Shown: in pieces, positions 1-6,901 of the stretch | Layout of the letters: each line of letters begins with the position of its first letter | Position numbering within the stretch: the first letter of the stretch is position 1 | NCBI GenBank assembly: GCA_030684415.1 | Contig: JAUXNL010000576.1 | Coordinates: forward strand, 1 to 15,088 | Length of the DNA: 15,088 nucleotides | Direction of reading: 5' to 3' | Source: Moraxellaceae bacterium | GTDB lineage: Bacteria; Pseudomonadota; Gammaproteobacteria; Pseudomonadales; Moraxellaceae | The notes under the pieces: model-generated | Seen by the model: the letters and a program-made list of their open reading frames with translations, nothing else | The model's database searches: none | What the model was told of the DNA's origin: nothing | Translations under genes and position numbers: made by a program

Positions 1-2
1 CG

Positions 3-410
3 GGCGGCGCACTGGGCCGGCGCCTGCTGCTGCGTGTGGAGGACGTGATGCACAAGGGCGAGCAAGTGCCGGTGGTAGGCGAAGACACGCTGGTCATCGA
101 GGCGCTGATGGAAATCACCCGCAAGGGCCTCGGCATGACCACCATCACCGACGCCGATGGCAAACTCGCCGGCCTCTACACCGACGGCGACCTGCGCCGC
201 AGCCTCGACCAGCGCATCGACATCCACCGCACTGCCATCCGCGATGTCATGAGCCGGCAGTGCACGACCGTCACGGCCAACATTCTCGCCGCCGAAGCAC
301 TCGCGCTCATGCAAGACCGGAAAATCAACGGCGTCATCGTGGTCGACAGCGAGCGCCGGCCGGTCGGCGCCCTCAACATGCACGACCTGCTGCGCGCCGG
401 GGTGATGTAA
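3..410 (+). CDS. kdsD: Arabinose-5-phosphate isomerase KdsD, 3' end only
   Basis: Partial gene entering from the left edge; the frame is already open at base 3. KdsD interconverts ribulose 5-phosphate and arabinose 5-phosphate, the first step of Kdo synthesis for LPS. Only the end of the SIS domain (GALGRRLLLRVEDVMHKG) and the paired CBS domains are present. The CBS region carries the family hallmarks VTRKGLGMT-like (here ITRKGLGMT), YTDGDLRR and the C-terminal MHDLLRAGVM. The GTG at 36 is an internal valine, not a start. The TAA stop shares one base with the kdsC ATG (TAATG), which implies translational coupling. Identification rests on close resemblance to the E. coli KdsD C-terminus and on kdsC directly downstream. 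Confidence 0.95.
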   Translation, partial: GGALGRRLLLRVEDVMHKGEQVPVVGEDTLVIEALMEITRKGLGMTTITDADGKLAGLYTDGDLRRSLDQRIDIHRTAIRDVMSRQCTTVTANILAAEALALMQDRKINGVIVVDSERRPVGALNMHDLLRAGVM

Positions 411-961
411 TGAGTTATGTAATGAGCAATGACATGGACAAGGTGATCGAAAAAGCCCGGCGCGTGCGCCTGCTAGCACTGGATGTCGATGGCGTACTCA
501 CGGACGGCCGCCTGTATTTCACCGAAGACGGCCAGGAGCTCAAGACTTTCGACACGCAGGACGGCCACGGCATCAAGATGCTGCAGGCGGCCGGAATCAC
601 CTGCGCCATCATCACCGGCCGCAACACACAACTGGTGGCGCGCCGTGCAAAAAACCTTGGTATCGCCCACTTGCTGCAAGGGCGCGAAGACAAGCTGGTG
701 GCCCTCAAAGAGCTGACCGGCACACTCGGCATCGCACTGGAAGAAGTGGCCTATGCCGGTGACGATTGGCCCGACCTGCCCGCCATCCGCGCGGCAGGCT
801 TAGGGGTTGCAGTCGCCAACGCCCATCGTGAACTGCAGGTACATGCCGACTACGTGACGCAACTGGCCGGCGGACGCGGCGCCGTACGCGAAGTCTGCGA
901 TCTGCTACTGCAAGCGCAGGGCCACTACGCCGCCGCCCTCGCCCCGTATCTGGAGCACTGA
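410..961 (+). CDS. kdsC: 3-deoxy-D-manno-octulosonate 8-phosphate phosphatase KdsC
   Basis: A 183-aa cytoplasmic HAD-superfamily phosphatase (C0 type, no cap) that dephosphorylates Kdo 8-phosphate to Kdo. Motif I is DVDGVLTDG with nucleophile and acid Asp25 and Asp27; motif II is in IITGR; motif IV is GDDWPDLP. Length fits the family (about 170-190 aa). I chose ATG 410 because it overlaps the kdsD stop as TAATG and has a GGGG-type ribosome site just upstream. In-frame ATGs at 422 and 434 remain possible, since the first nine residues (MSYVMSNDM) are not conserved family sequence. An upstream extension to 260 would lie inside kdsD and is rejected. Part of the kdsD-kdsC-lptCAB operon. Confidence 0.95.
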   Translation: MSYVMSNDMDKVIEKARRVRLLALDVDGVLTDGRLYFTEDGQELKTFDTQDGHGIKMLQAAGITCAIITGRNTQLVARRAKNLGIAHLLQGREDKLVALKELTGTLGIALEEVAYAGDDWPDLPAIRAAGLGVAVANAHRELQVHADYVTQLAGGRGAVREVCDLLLQAQGHYAAALAPYLEH

Positions 962-966
962 GGCCG

Positions 967-1533
967 ATGGACGCGCGCAACCTTCTCAGTCTGGCTGGCG
1001 TGCTGCTCGTGTTGGGTGGCACCGGCTATTACTGGGGGCTGGGCCGCACGGAGCCGCGCCCGATAGCGCCCGACGAAGCGCGTCATCCGGTGTACGAGCT
1101 GACCGGCCTCGCCGCACTGGAAACCGGCACCGACGGCCGCATCAGTCGCCAGTTGGACGCCCGCCGCCTGCAAGCCTTTGAGCAACCGGACGAAGCCGTG
1201 CTGGAGGCTCCCGTGCTGCACCTTTACAACGGGAGCGTGGAGACTTGGCGACTACGCGCCGACACCGGGCGCGGGCTGGATGGCAACCGCGAAATCCGTC
1301 TGGAGGGCAATGTGCTGGCCGAACGCCTCGACCCTGCGGCCCAACCGGTACGCTTTACCACACCACGCCTGTCTGCCTGGCCCGCCGAAGAACGCCTTTA
1401 CACCGATCAGGGCGTGCAGCTGCAAACGCCACAGGGCACACTCGCCAGCCGCACACTGGATGCCCGCCAAGCCGTCGGCACCCTGACCCTGACCCAGAAC
1501 GTGACAGGACACTATGCGCCCGCTCCCCGCTGA
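967..1533 (+). CDS. lptC: LPS export system protein LptC
   Basis: A 188-aa bitopic inner-membrane protein. LptC takes LPS from the LptB2FG transporter and passes it to periplasmic LptA. An N-terminal membrane helix spans roughly residues 4-24 (rich in Leu, Val and Gly), followed by a periplasmic beta-jellyroll. Visible family features are VYELTGL near residue 42, the repeated beta-strand pattern with LEGNVLAERLD, and YTDQGVQLQTPQGTL near the end. The start at ATG 967 sits five bases after the kdsC stop, with GAGG at 960-963 as ribosome site. The end overlaps lptA by 20 bases. Identity comes from the LptC domain pattern and from its place between kdsC and lptA. Confidence 0.93.
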   Translation: MDARNLLSLAGVLLVLGGTGYYWGLGRTEPRPIAPDEARHPVYELTGLAALETGTDGRISRQLDARRLQAFEQPDEAVLEAPVLHLYNGSVETWRLRADTGRGLDGNREIRLEGNVLAERLDPAAQPVRFTTPRLSAWPAEERLYTDQGVQLQTPQGTLASRTLDARQAVGTLTLTQNVTGHYAPAPR

Positions 1534-2101
1534 CACGCACTCTTCCGTAACCCCGGTACGCCGCACTCAGTGGGCAGTGCTGCCCGCACTGCTGCTGACT
1601 GTTAGCACCATCTTCATGGCCGCTCCCGCGAACGCCCTGCCCACCGACCGCGACCAGCCCCTGCAAGTCAGCGCCGACAGTGCAACGTTCGACGAAAAAA
1701 CCGGTGTCGCCGTCTACAAGGGCAGTGTGGTGATCCGGCAAGGCTCGCTGGAAATGCGCGCCGACGAATTTGTCATCAAGGTGAATAAAAAGGGCGCGGT
1801 GGAATCAACCACCTCACGCGGCAACCCTGCCCGCTTCCAGCAAACGCCTGACGCGCAAAAAAGCCCGGTGCTGGCCGAGGCCGACCGCATCGACTACGAC
1901 CTGAAAAATGAAATCGTGACGCTCACCGGCAAAGCCCGTCTGCGCCAGGACGGTGCCAGCTTCCAGGGCGCCACCATCAGCTACAACACCGCGCGCCAGC
2001 AGGTGGAAGCCAAGGGCGACGCGAGCAATCGCGTGCAACTCGTCTTGCCGCCACAACCGCGTGAAGCCCGGCCCGCCCCCGCCAAGGACACTCGCAAGTG
2101 A
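1514..2101 (+). CDS. lptA: LPS transport periplasmic protein LptA
   Basis: A 195-aa protein with a Sec signal peptide: a basic/polar N-region to about residue 18, a hydrophobic core (AVLPALLLTVSTIFMAA), and a likely cleavage after Ala-Asn-Ala41. The mature part has the OstA/LptA fold signature: QPLQVSADSATFDEKTGVAVYKG, then RADEF (at about 80), then the IDYDLKNEIVTLTGKARL block. LptA oligomers bridge LptC and LptD and carry LPS across the periplasm. AGGA at 1506-1509 precedes ATG 1514. The TGA stop overlaps the GTG start of lptB. The C-terminal tail is Pro/Arg/Lys-rich and looks unstructured, as is common in this family. Confidence 0.94.
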   Translation: MRPLPADTHSSVTPVRRTQWAVLPALLLTVSTIFMAAPANALPTDRDQPLQVSADSATFDEKTGVAVYKGSVVIRQGSLEMRADEFVIKVNKKGAVESTTSRGNPARFQQTPDAQKSPVLAEADRIDYDLKNEIVTLTGKARLRQDGASFQGATISYNTARQQVEAKGDASNRVQLVLPPQPREARPAPAKDTRK

Positions 2102-2823
2102 GCAAACTGGACGTACAAGGCCTGGCCAAGGCCTATAAAGGCCGACAGGTCGTGAAAAGCGTGTCGCTTTCTGTGGAAAGCGCCCAGATTGTCGGCCTGC
2201 TTGGCCCCAATGGCGCTGGCAAGACCACCAGCTTCTACATGATTGTCGGCCTCGTCCCCATGGATGCCGGCCGCATCCGCATTGACGACGCCGACATCTC
2301 GCATCTACCCATGCACGGTCGCGCCCGTCAGGGCATCGGCTACCTGCCGCAGGAAGCGTCCGTGTTCCGCAAGCTCAGCGTGGAGCAAAACATTCTCGCC
2401 ATTCTGGAAACACGCAAGGATCTCGACCGCGCGGGGCGCCAGCAGAAACTCGAATCGCTGCTCGACGAGTTCCACATCACGCATATCCGCAAGAGCCTCG
2501 GCATGAGCCTTTCCGGTGGTGAACGCCGGCGCGTGGAAATTGCTCGCGCATTGGCGGCAGAACCACGCTTCGTGTTGCTGGACGAACCCTTCGCCGGCGT
2601 CGATCCGATCTCGGTCGCCGACATCAAGAGCATCATCACGCACCTGAAGGAGCGTGGCATCGGCGTGCTCATCACCGACCACAATGTCCGCGAAACGCTG
2701 GATATCTGCGAAAAAGCCTACATCGTCAGCGCCGGCTCGGTGATCGCCGAAGGCACGCCCGATGCCGTCATGGCCAACGAGACCGTGCGCCAGGTGTATC
2801 TCGGTGACGAGTTCAGCCTCTGA
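2098..2823 (+). CDS. lptB: LPS export ABC transporter ATP-binding protein LptB
   Basis: A 241-aa ABC ATPase, the same length as the E. coli protein. It powers LPS extraction from the inner membrane together with LptF and LptG. All motifs are present: Walker A GPNGAGKTT (residues 36-44), Q-loop YLPQEASVF, signature LSGGERRRVE, Walker B FVLLDEPFAGVD with catalytic Glu, and H-loop ITDHNVRE. The start is GTG 2098, overlapping the lptA TGA (GTGA), with AAGGA at 2084-2088. In gammaproteobacteria lptF and lptG usually lie elsewhere, as they must here. Last gene of the overlapping kds-lpt cluster; a 203-base gap separates it from rpoN. Confidence 0.98.
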   Translation: MSKLDVQGLAKAYKGRQVVKSVSLSVESAQIVGLLGPNGAGKTTSFYMIVGLVPMDAGRIRIDDADISHLPMHGRARQGIGYLPQEASVFRKLSVEQNILAILETRKDLDRAGRQQKLESLLDEFHITHIRKSLGMSLSGGERRRVEIARALAAEPRFVLLDEPFAGVDPISVADIKSIITHLKERGIGVLITDHNVRETLDICEKAYIVSAGSVIAEGTPDAVMANETVRQVYLGDEFSL

Positions 2824-2829
2824 GGCGCA

Positions 2830-2893
2830 AGTGCCGGCACTCGCATCCGCAACTCACAACCCATAACCCATAACCCGCACCCCATAACTCATC
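2830..2893 (+). repeat. Palindrome and short CCCATAA tandem repeats after lptB
   Basis: Directly after the lptB stop is a perfect 12-bp palindrome, AGTGCCGGCACT (2830-2841). It is followed by three copies of CCCATAA (2860-2866, 2867-2873, 2881-2887), the first two in tandem. There is no T-run, so this is not a canonical intrinsic terminator. The rest of the lptB-rpoN spacer holds the rpoN leader. Confidence 0.6.
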
Positions 2894-2969
2894 GCCCGTG
2901 CCGTCTGTCCGGCTGACCTTTGTCAACTGGTTCGCCCGGCAAAGAGGCCCGCTTCTTGCTTGGCTGCGC

Positions 2970-2975
2970 TATACT
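2970..2975 (+). promoter_or_regulatory. Candidate -10 element for rpoN
   Basis: TATACT matches the sigma-70 -10 consensus at five of six positions and lies about 50 bases before the rpoN start. No good -35 is visible at 16-18 bases upstream, so this is a suggestion only. If it is used, the transcript would begin close to 2982 and would carry the alternative hairpins of the rpoN leader. Confidence 0.35.
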
Positions 2976-2985
2976 GCGCGCCATA

Positions 2986-3026
2986 CGCCCGGGACTCCCT
3001 GACCGGGCGCCGGAGTCGCAGTCCCG
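2986..3026 (+). promoter_or_regulatory. rpoN leader with three competing perfect helices covering the ribosome site
   Basis: Three perfect helices can form and share bases. Helix A is CGCCCGG (2986-2992) with CCGGGCG (3003-3009). Helix B is GACTCC (2993-2998) with GGAGTC (3012-3017). Helix C is CGGGACT (2990-2996) with AGTCCCG (3020-3026). The only plausible Shine-Dalgarno, GGAG at 3012-3015, is paired in helix B and free in A. Helix C ends on the base before the rpoN ATG. B and C compete for 2993-2996. A and B together would need a pseudoknot with a very short loop. This could be a translational control element; function is inferred only from pairing. Confidence 0.4.
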
Positions 3027-4541
3027 ATGAAAGCCACGCTACAGCTACAGATCGGTCAAAGCCTGACCATGACGCCCCAGTTGCAACAGGCCATCCGCCT
3101 GCTGCAACTGTCGACGCTGGAGCTGCAGCAAGAAATCCAGGAAGCGCTTGACTCCAATCCCCTGCTGGAAGCCGCCGACGATGACGGCGAACCGGCCGAG
3201 AAAATCGACGACACCCCCATCGACTACGCCGCCGCCGAAGAACTGCTGGCGCGCGAAAGTGCCGGTGGTGCCGACACCGAAACCCCGGCCGAACTCGACA
3301 TCAACAGCAACGAGGCCATCCCCGACGAGCTTCCCGTCGACTCCCTCTGGGAAGATGTCTTCAGCTCCGGCTCAGCCAACACCGGCACCGGCAGTGGCGG
3401 CGAAGACGACGACAACCCGCTGGAAGCACGCAGCGCCGCGCCGGAAACACTGGCTGACCACCTCGCCTGGCAGCTCAACCTGACGCCGTTTTCTGATCTC
3501 GACCGCGCCATCGGCCTTGTCATCCTTGATGCCATCGACGAGCGCGGCTACCTGATGTGCAGCATTGATGACCTTCATTCCGCCGTGGCCGACCCGGATA
3601 ACCCCGAAGCCGTCGAGCTGGACGAAGTCGAAGCCGTGCTGCACCGCATCCAGCAGTTCGACCCCCCCGGCGTGGCCGCCCGTGATCTGCGCGAATGCCT
3701 GCTCATCCAGCTCCGGCAGTTGCCGGAAGACGTGAGCAGCCGCAGTGATGCCATGGCCATCATCCGCGACCACATCGAGCTGCTCGGCAGCCGCGACTTC
3801 GCCACCCTCATGCGCAAGCTCAAGCTCAGCGAAGCCGGCCTCAAGGCCGCCATGAGCCTGATCCAGACCCTGAACCCGAATCCGGGTGGGCGCATCGGTA
3901 GCGTGAGCGAAACCGAGTACATCACCCCCGATGTCATCGTGCGCCGTAAACACAACCGCTGGACCGTAGAGCTGAACCCGGACAACGCGCCCAAGCTGCG
4001 CGTCAACGCGAATTACGCCTCGCTGGTCCGCCGCGCCGACTCCAGCGCCGACAACACCTACCTGCGCAACCACCTGCAAGAGGCGCGCTGGTTCATCAAG
4101 AGCCTGCAAAGCCGCAACGAAACCCTGCTGAAAGTCGCCACCTGCATCGTCGAGCACCAGCGCGGCTTCCTGGAGCACGGCCCCGAAGCCATGAAGCCCA
4201 TGGTGCTGCGCGACATCGCCGAAGAAGTCGGCATGCACGAGTCCACCATCTCGCGCGTGACCACACAGAAATTCATGCACACGCCACGCGGCATCCTCGA
4301 GCTCAAGTACTTCTTCTCCAGCCATGTCAGCACGACTGGCGGCGGCGAAGCATCGAGCACGGCCATCCGCGCCATGATCAAAAAACTGGTGGCCGCCGAA
4401 GATGCGCGCAAACCGCTCTCCGACAACAAGATTGCCGACCTGCTGCTGGAGCAGGGCATCGAGGTGGCGCGGCGGACCATCGCCAAATACCGCGAGTCCC
4501 TGAACATCCCGCCCTCAAACGAGCGCAAGCGACTGGCCTGA
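3027..4541 (+). CDS. rpoN: RNA polymerase sigma-54 factor RpoN
   Basis: A 504-aa sigma-54, close to the pseudomonad length. It directs RNA polymerase to -24/-12 promoters and needs AAA+ activators to open DNA. Region I is the Gln/Leu-rich N-terminus (LQLQIGQSLTMTPQLQQAIR, residues 5-24, and on to about 50). An acidic region II runs to about residue 130, then comes the core-binding domain. The DNA-binding part contains the helix-turn-helix IAEEVGMHESTISRVTTQKF and the RpoN box ARRTIAKYRE at residues 481-490. ATG 3027 aligns with the conserved N-terminus; its ribosome site (GGAG, 11 bases away) is weak and can be sequestered by leader pairing. Product controls nitrogen, motility and similar regulons. 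Confidence 0.98.
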   Translation: MKATLQLQIGQSLTMTPQLQQAIRLLQLSTLELQQEIQEALDSNPLLEAADDDGEPAEKIDDTPIDYAAAEELLARESAGGADTETPAELDINSNEAIPDELPVDSLWEDVFSSGSANTGTGSGGEDDDNPLEARSAAPETLADHLAWQLNLTPFSDLDRAIGLVILDAIDERGYLMCSIDDLHSAVADPDNPEAVELDEVEAVLHRIQQFDPPGVAARDLRECLLIQLRQLPEDVSSRSDAMAIIRDHIELLGSRDFATLMRKLKLSEAGLKAAMSLIQTLNPNPGGRIGSVSETEYITPDVIVRRKHNRWTVELNPDNAPKLRVNANYASLVRRADSSADNTYLRNHLQEARWFIKSLQSRNETLLKVATCIVEHQRGFLEHGPEAMKPMVLRDIAEEVGMHESTISRVTTQKFMHTPRGILELKYFFSSHVSTTGGGEASSTAIRAMIKKLVAAEDARKPLSDNKIADLLLEQGIEVARRTIAKYRESLNIPPSNERKRLA

Positions 4542-5101
4542 GTCCGGGCCCGCCGGCACGCCCTCCTCCCCCGAAAGAATTGATTTGTAACAACTCAGGC
4601 GCAGTGCCGGGCGAGACGCGCCGTCCGTCATAACGGCCGGCAGCTCACTGAAACTTGCACGTTCGGCAATTTTCAACGCTTTTTCAGCAGTTAACCCTGC
4701 AAACTCTTGCAAAGTACTTTTTCTTCGCGGCATTTCCATGCCGGACAAGCGGCCTTGCAGCGGCGGCGGCTGGCTGTGCTAGATTCGAATCAAAGCCGCG
4801 ACAGTTGATAAACAGACGCTCCGTTGTCGCCAGTCCGATACTGGCACCAGCTCAAGAGGATTCAGCACAAGGTTACCGCGGGCCTGCACAGGGCCCGGTT
4901 TACGGGACCTCTGCCTAAAACCCAGCTTTTCGTCCGGTCACGCCGGGACTCGTTTGTCGCCGCCGTCAACCGCCCGAAGCCTCGGGTTTGCCGCAGAGGC
5001 CCTGCCACAGGGGAGAGCCCCGACCCGCCTCACGGCAATGGCCGCCGCCCTCCCCGCCACCGCGCGAGCGGTGTTTGCTTGTCCACAAAGAGGAAAGGCC
5101 T
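4542..5101 (+). other. Long rpoN-hpf intergenic region, structured hpf leader
   Basis: This 560-base stretch holds no convincing gene; the open frames in it lack family features. Its first part is plain intergenic DNA with a TGCAAA direct repeat near 4698-4715. The second part, after a candidate promoter near 4755-4785, is GC-rich and dense with small perfect hairpins: GCGACA/TGTCGC (4798-4803 with 4825-4830), GCCAGT/ACTGGC (4829-4834 with 4840-4845, overlapping the first by two bases), CGGGCC/GGCCCG near 4879, CCCGA/TCGGG near 4974 and CCCTG/CAGGG near 5001. It could be a long regulated 5' UTR of hpf or hide a small RNA. I recognise no known RNA family. Confidence 0.5.
4755..4791 (+). promoter_or_regulatory. 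Candidate promoter for hpf with GATTCGAATC palindrome
   Basis: TTGCAG (4755-4760) and TAGATT (4780-4785) could serve as -35 and -10, although the 19-base spacing is long. The -10 region overlaps a perfect 10-bp palindrome, GATTCGAATC (4782-4791), a possible operator. If used, the transcript would have a leader of about 310 bases before hpf. Confidence 0.3.
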
Positions 5102-5392
5102 ATGCAAATGGTAATCAGCGGTCATCACGTCGAACTCACCGCGGCCCTCAAGGAATACGTGCATTCCAAGCTCGAAAAAGTCGAGCGACATTTCGATCAC
5201 ATCACCAGCATGAAAGTGATCCTCAGCATCGACAAACTGGTCCAGAAGGCCGAAGCCACCATTCACATCGCCGGCGCCGATCTCTTCGCCAATGCGGAAT
5301 CGCCGGACATGTATGCAGCTATCGACCTGCTCACCGACAAGCTCGACCGGCAGATCCTCAAGCACAAGGAGAAAATCCAGCGCCGCCACTGA
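5102..5392 (+). CDS. hpf: Ribosome hibernation promoting factor, short form (HPF)
   Basis: A 96-aa short HPF. It binds the 30S subunit in stationary phase and promotes inactive 100S ribosome dimers. The beta-alpha-beta-beta-beta-alpha fold is easy to follow: MQMVISGHHVELTAALKEYV at the start, KLEKVERHFDHI, then the AEATIHIAGADLFANAES strands, and DMYAAIDLLTDKLDRQILKHKEK at the end. There is no long-HPF C-terminal dimerisation domain. ATG 5102 follows a strong ribosome site, AGAGGAAAGG (5089-5098). The longer frame starting at 4988 is a read-back into the leader. As usual it follows rpoN, but 560 bases separate them, suggesting independent transcription. Confidence 0.96.
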   Translation: MQMVISGHHVELTAALKEYVHSKLEKVERHFDHITSMKVILSIDKLVQKAEATIHIAGADLFANAESPDMYAAIDLLTDKLDRQILKHKEKIQRRH

Positions 5393-5407
5393 TGTGCCGG
5401 CTGGTTG

Positions 5408-5438
5408 AAAAAAGCCCGGGCATCACCCGGGCTTTTTT
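5408..5438 (+). terminator. Strong bidirectional intrinsic terminator after hpf
   Basis: AAAAAAGCCCGGG (5408-5420), loop CATCA, then CCCGGGCTTTTTT (5426-5438). This gives a GC stem of 7 bp extended by six A-T pairs and followed by T residues on either strand. It lies 15 bases after the hpf stop and separates hpf from rapZ. Its A-run/GCCC/CATCAC/T-run layout resembles the palindromic repeats found downstream. Confidence 0.93.
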
Positions 5439-5455
5439 ATGGACGACAGGCAAGC

Positions 5456-5469
5456 TGTCATTAATGACA
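5456..5469 (+). promoter_or_regulatory. 14-bp perfect palindrome upstream of rapZ, operator-like
   Basis: TGTCATTAATGACA is a perfect palindrome located 17 bases after the hpf terminator and 137 bases before the rapZ start. The form, a TGTCA/TGACA dyad with an AT-rich centre, is what a dimeric regulator would bind. I cannot assign a regulator. A second inverted repeat, CAGCGTGC/GCACGCTG (5548-5555 with 5573-5580), lies closer to rapZ. Confidence 0.4.
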
Positions 5470-5606
5470 ATGACCCGCCGAACGCCAACCGGTACACAAA
5501 CACCGCAGGGCCATGGTTGAAAGTTTCACAGACGGCCCCGACCATAACAGCGTGCCGGACATTCCGTTTTCAGCACGCTGACAAGGCGAAAACAAGGAAG
5601 CGCATC

Positions 5607-6500
5607 ATGCAGCTCGTTATCGTCAGTGGCCGCTCCGGCTCTGGCAAGACCACCGCCCTGCATGTCCTCGAGGACATGGGTTATTACTGCGTCGACAATC
5701 TGCCGCTGGCCCTGCTGCCCGACCTCGCCGACACCCTGAAAAACCGCCCTGCCGGTGCCGTCAGCCATCTCGCCATCGGTATCGACGCGCGCAATGTACC
5801 CGGCCATCTCGACGCCTTCACGTCACTGCTGGCCGAAATGCAGCAGCGGCAGATTGGCGTCACCACCCTGTTTCTGGACGCCCGCGACGATGTGCTGCTG
5901 GCGCGCTTCAGCTCGACCCGCCGGCGTCACCCGCTATCGAGCCCGCAGCGCTCACTGCATGAAGCCATCGCCCTGGAAAAAACCCTGCTCGACCCGGTCA
6001 GCCGCCACGCCACCCTGCGCCTCGATACCAGCTCGTTGAACGTACATGAGCTGCGCGAGCAACTGCGCAGCCGGCTGACAGGTCAGGCCGACACTGGCCT
6101 GACCGTGCTGTTTGAGTCCTTCGCCTTCAAAAGCGGGGTGCCACTGGATGCCGACCTCGTATTTGACGTGCGCTGCCTGCCCAATCCGCACTGGCAACCC
6201 GACCTGCGCCATCACACCGGCCGCGATGCGCCCGTGCGCGACTTTCTGGCCGGCGACGCCACGGTCGAAAGCCTCTATTCGGACATTGCCGCGTTCCTGC
6301 TAAAGTGGCTGCCGGAGTTTCGTGAAAACGACCGCAGCTATGTCACCGTGGGCATTGGCTGTACCGGCGGGCAGCACCGCTCGGTGTACATGGTGGAGCG
6401 GCTGGCCGGACACTTCAGGGCCACTTTCCCGCAGGTACAGGTGCGACACCGCGATCTCCCCACCGCCGGCCCCGACAACGAGAACAAGACGCCGACATGA
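5607..6500 (+). CDS. rapZ: RNase adapter protein RapZ (YvcJ family nucleotide-binding protein)
   Basis: A 297-aa protein. In E. coli RapZ binds small RNAs GlmY and GlmZ and presents GlmZ to RNase E, tuning glucosamine-6-phosphate synthase. Here the P-loop is GRSGSGKTT (residues 8-16), followed by LEDMGYYCVDNLP, the family signature. The C-terminal domain has LTVLFESFAFKSGVP, DLVFDVRCLPNPHW and VGIGCTGGQHRSVYM, then HRDL near the end. ATG 5607 has a good ribosome site, AAGGAAG (5594-5600); the frame open from 5439 starts inside the terminator. The stop overlaps the npr start as ATGA. ptsN, the usual upstream neighbour, is absent. No glm small RNA is visible in the window. Confidence 0.96.
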   Translation: MQLVIVSGRSGSGKTTALHVLEDMGYYCVDNLPLALLPDLADTLKNRPAGAVSHLAIGIDARNVPGHLDAFTSLLAEMQQRQIGVTTLFLDARDDVLLARFSSTRRRHPLSSPQRSLHEAIALEKTLLDPVSRHATLRLDTSSLNVHELREQLRSRLTGQADTGLTVLFESFAFKSGVPLDADLVFDVRCLPNPHWQPDLRHHTGRDAPVRDFLAGDATVESLYSDIAAFLLKWLPEFRENDRSYVTVGIGCTGGQHRSVYMVERLAGHFRATFPQVQVRHRDLPTAGPDNENKTPT

Positions 6501-6766
6501 TCGAAACGGACATCGAAATCATCAACAAGCTGGGCCTGCACGCGCGCGCGGCGGCAAGGCTGGTCGGCGTCACCTCCCAATACCAGGCCAAGATCCAGCT
6601 CGGCCGCGATGGTCGCCTGATTGATGCCAAAAGCATCATGGCCCTGCTGATGCAGGGTGCCGGCAAGGGCACCCGCTTGCGCCTGATTGTCGACGGCCCT
6701 GACGAAGCCGCCGCGCACGCCGCCGTGGTCGCCCTCATCAACAACCGTTTCGACGAAGCCGAATAG
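6497..6766 (+). CDS. npr: Phosphocarrier protein of the nitrogen PTS (NPr / PtsO)
   Basis: An 89-aa HPr-family protein. The phosphoryl-accepting histidine is His15 in NKLGLHARAAA, and the family serine is Ser46 in AKSIMALLM. NPr takes phosphate from EI-Ntr (PtsP) and normally gives it to EIIA-Ntr (PtsN). Placement after rapZ with an ATGA overlap is typical of the nitrogen PTS form rather than sugar HPr. Ser46 is kept although no HPr kinase gene is in the window. With ptsN missing from its usual position, the phosphate acceptor must be encoded elsewhere or be different. The gene ends about 20 bases before the first palindromic repeat. Confidence 0.94.
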   Translation: MIETDIEIINKLGLHARAAARLVGVTSQYQAKIQLGRDGRLIDAKSIMALLMQGAGKGTRLRLIVDGPDEAAAHAAVVALINNRFDEAE

Positions 6767-6787
6767 CCGTTTTACTGTCCGGCGACT

Positions 6788-6838
6788 AACCACTGGCTGA
6801 AAAAGCCCGGGATGGGCGTTTTTCAGCAAGCGGTTAAA
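6788..6838 (+). repeat. Palindromic intergenic repeat, copy 1
   Basis: The core is GCTGAAAAA-GCCC-GGGAT-GGGC-G-TTTTTCAGC (6796-6827), with an outer AACC/GGTT pair. It can act as an intrinsic terminator after npr. The same sequence recurs at 7568-7609, and inverted at 10383-10428, with near-identical tails (CAAGCGGTTAA here), so it is a repeat family and not only a terminator. Confidence 0.85.
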
Positions 6839-6901
6839 GGCGCTGCCGCCCTGCCCTGCTATCATCCGCGCATTCCCCTGCCGCACGAGCCGCACCCTGC
6901 C

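Noticed and set aside
260..409. Upstream extension of kdsC
   Set aside because: Lies inside kdsD in another frame; kdsC starts at the TAATG overlap.
2986..3017. H-type pseudoknot formed by helices A and B of the rpoN leader
   Set aside because: The connecting loop of two bases is too short to span the seven-base-pair stem; competing hairpins are more likely.
3372..4325. 317-aa open frame on the minus strand
   Set aside because: Shadow of rpoN in GC-rich DNA; rpoN is complete and certain.
4655..5520. Open frames in the hpf leader and across hpf
   Set aside because: Biased Arg/Pro/Ser composition and no domain features; one overlaps hpf in another frame.
6812..6901. N-terminal extension of darP (MGVFQQAVKG...)
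   Set aside because: Encoded by the palindromic repeat; the same false residues appear in front of the HMG-CoA reductase frame at 10307-10444.
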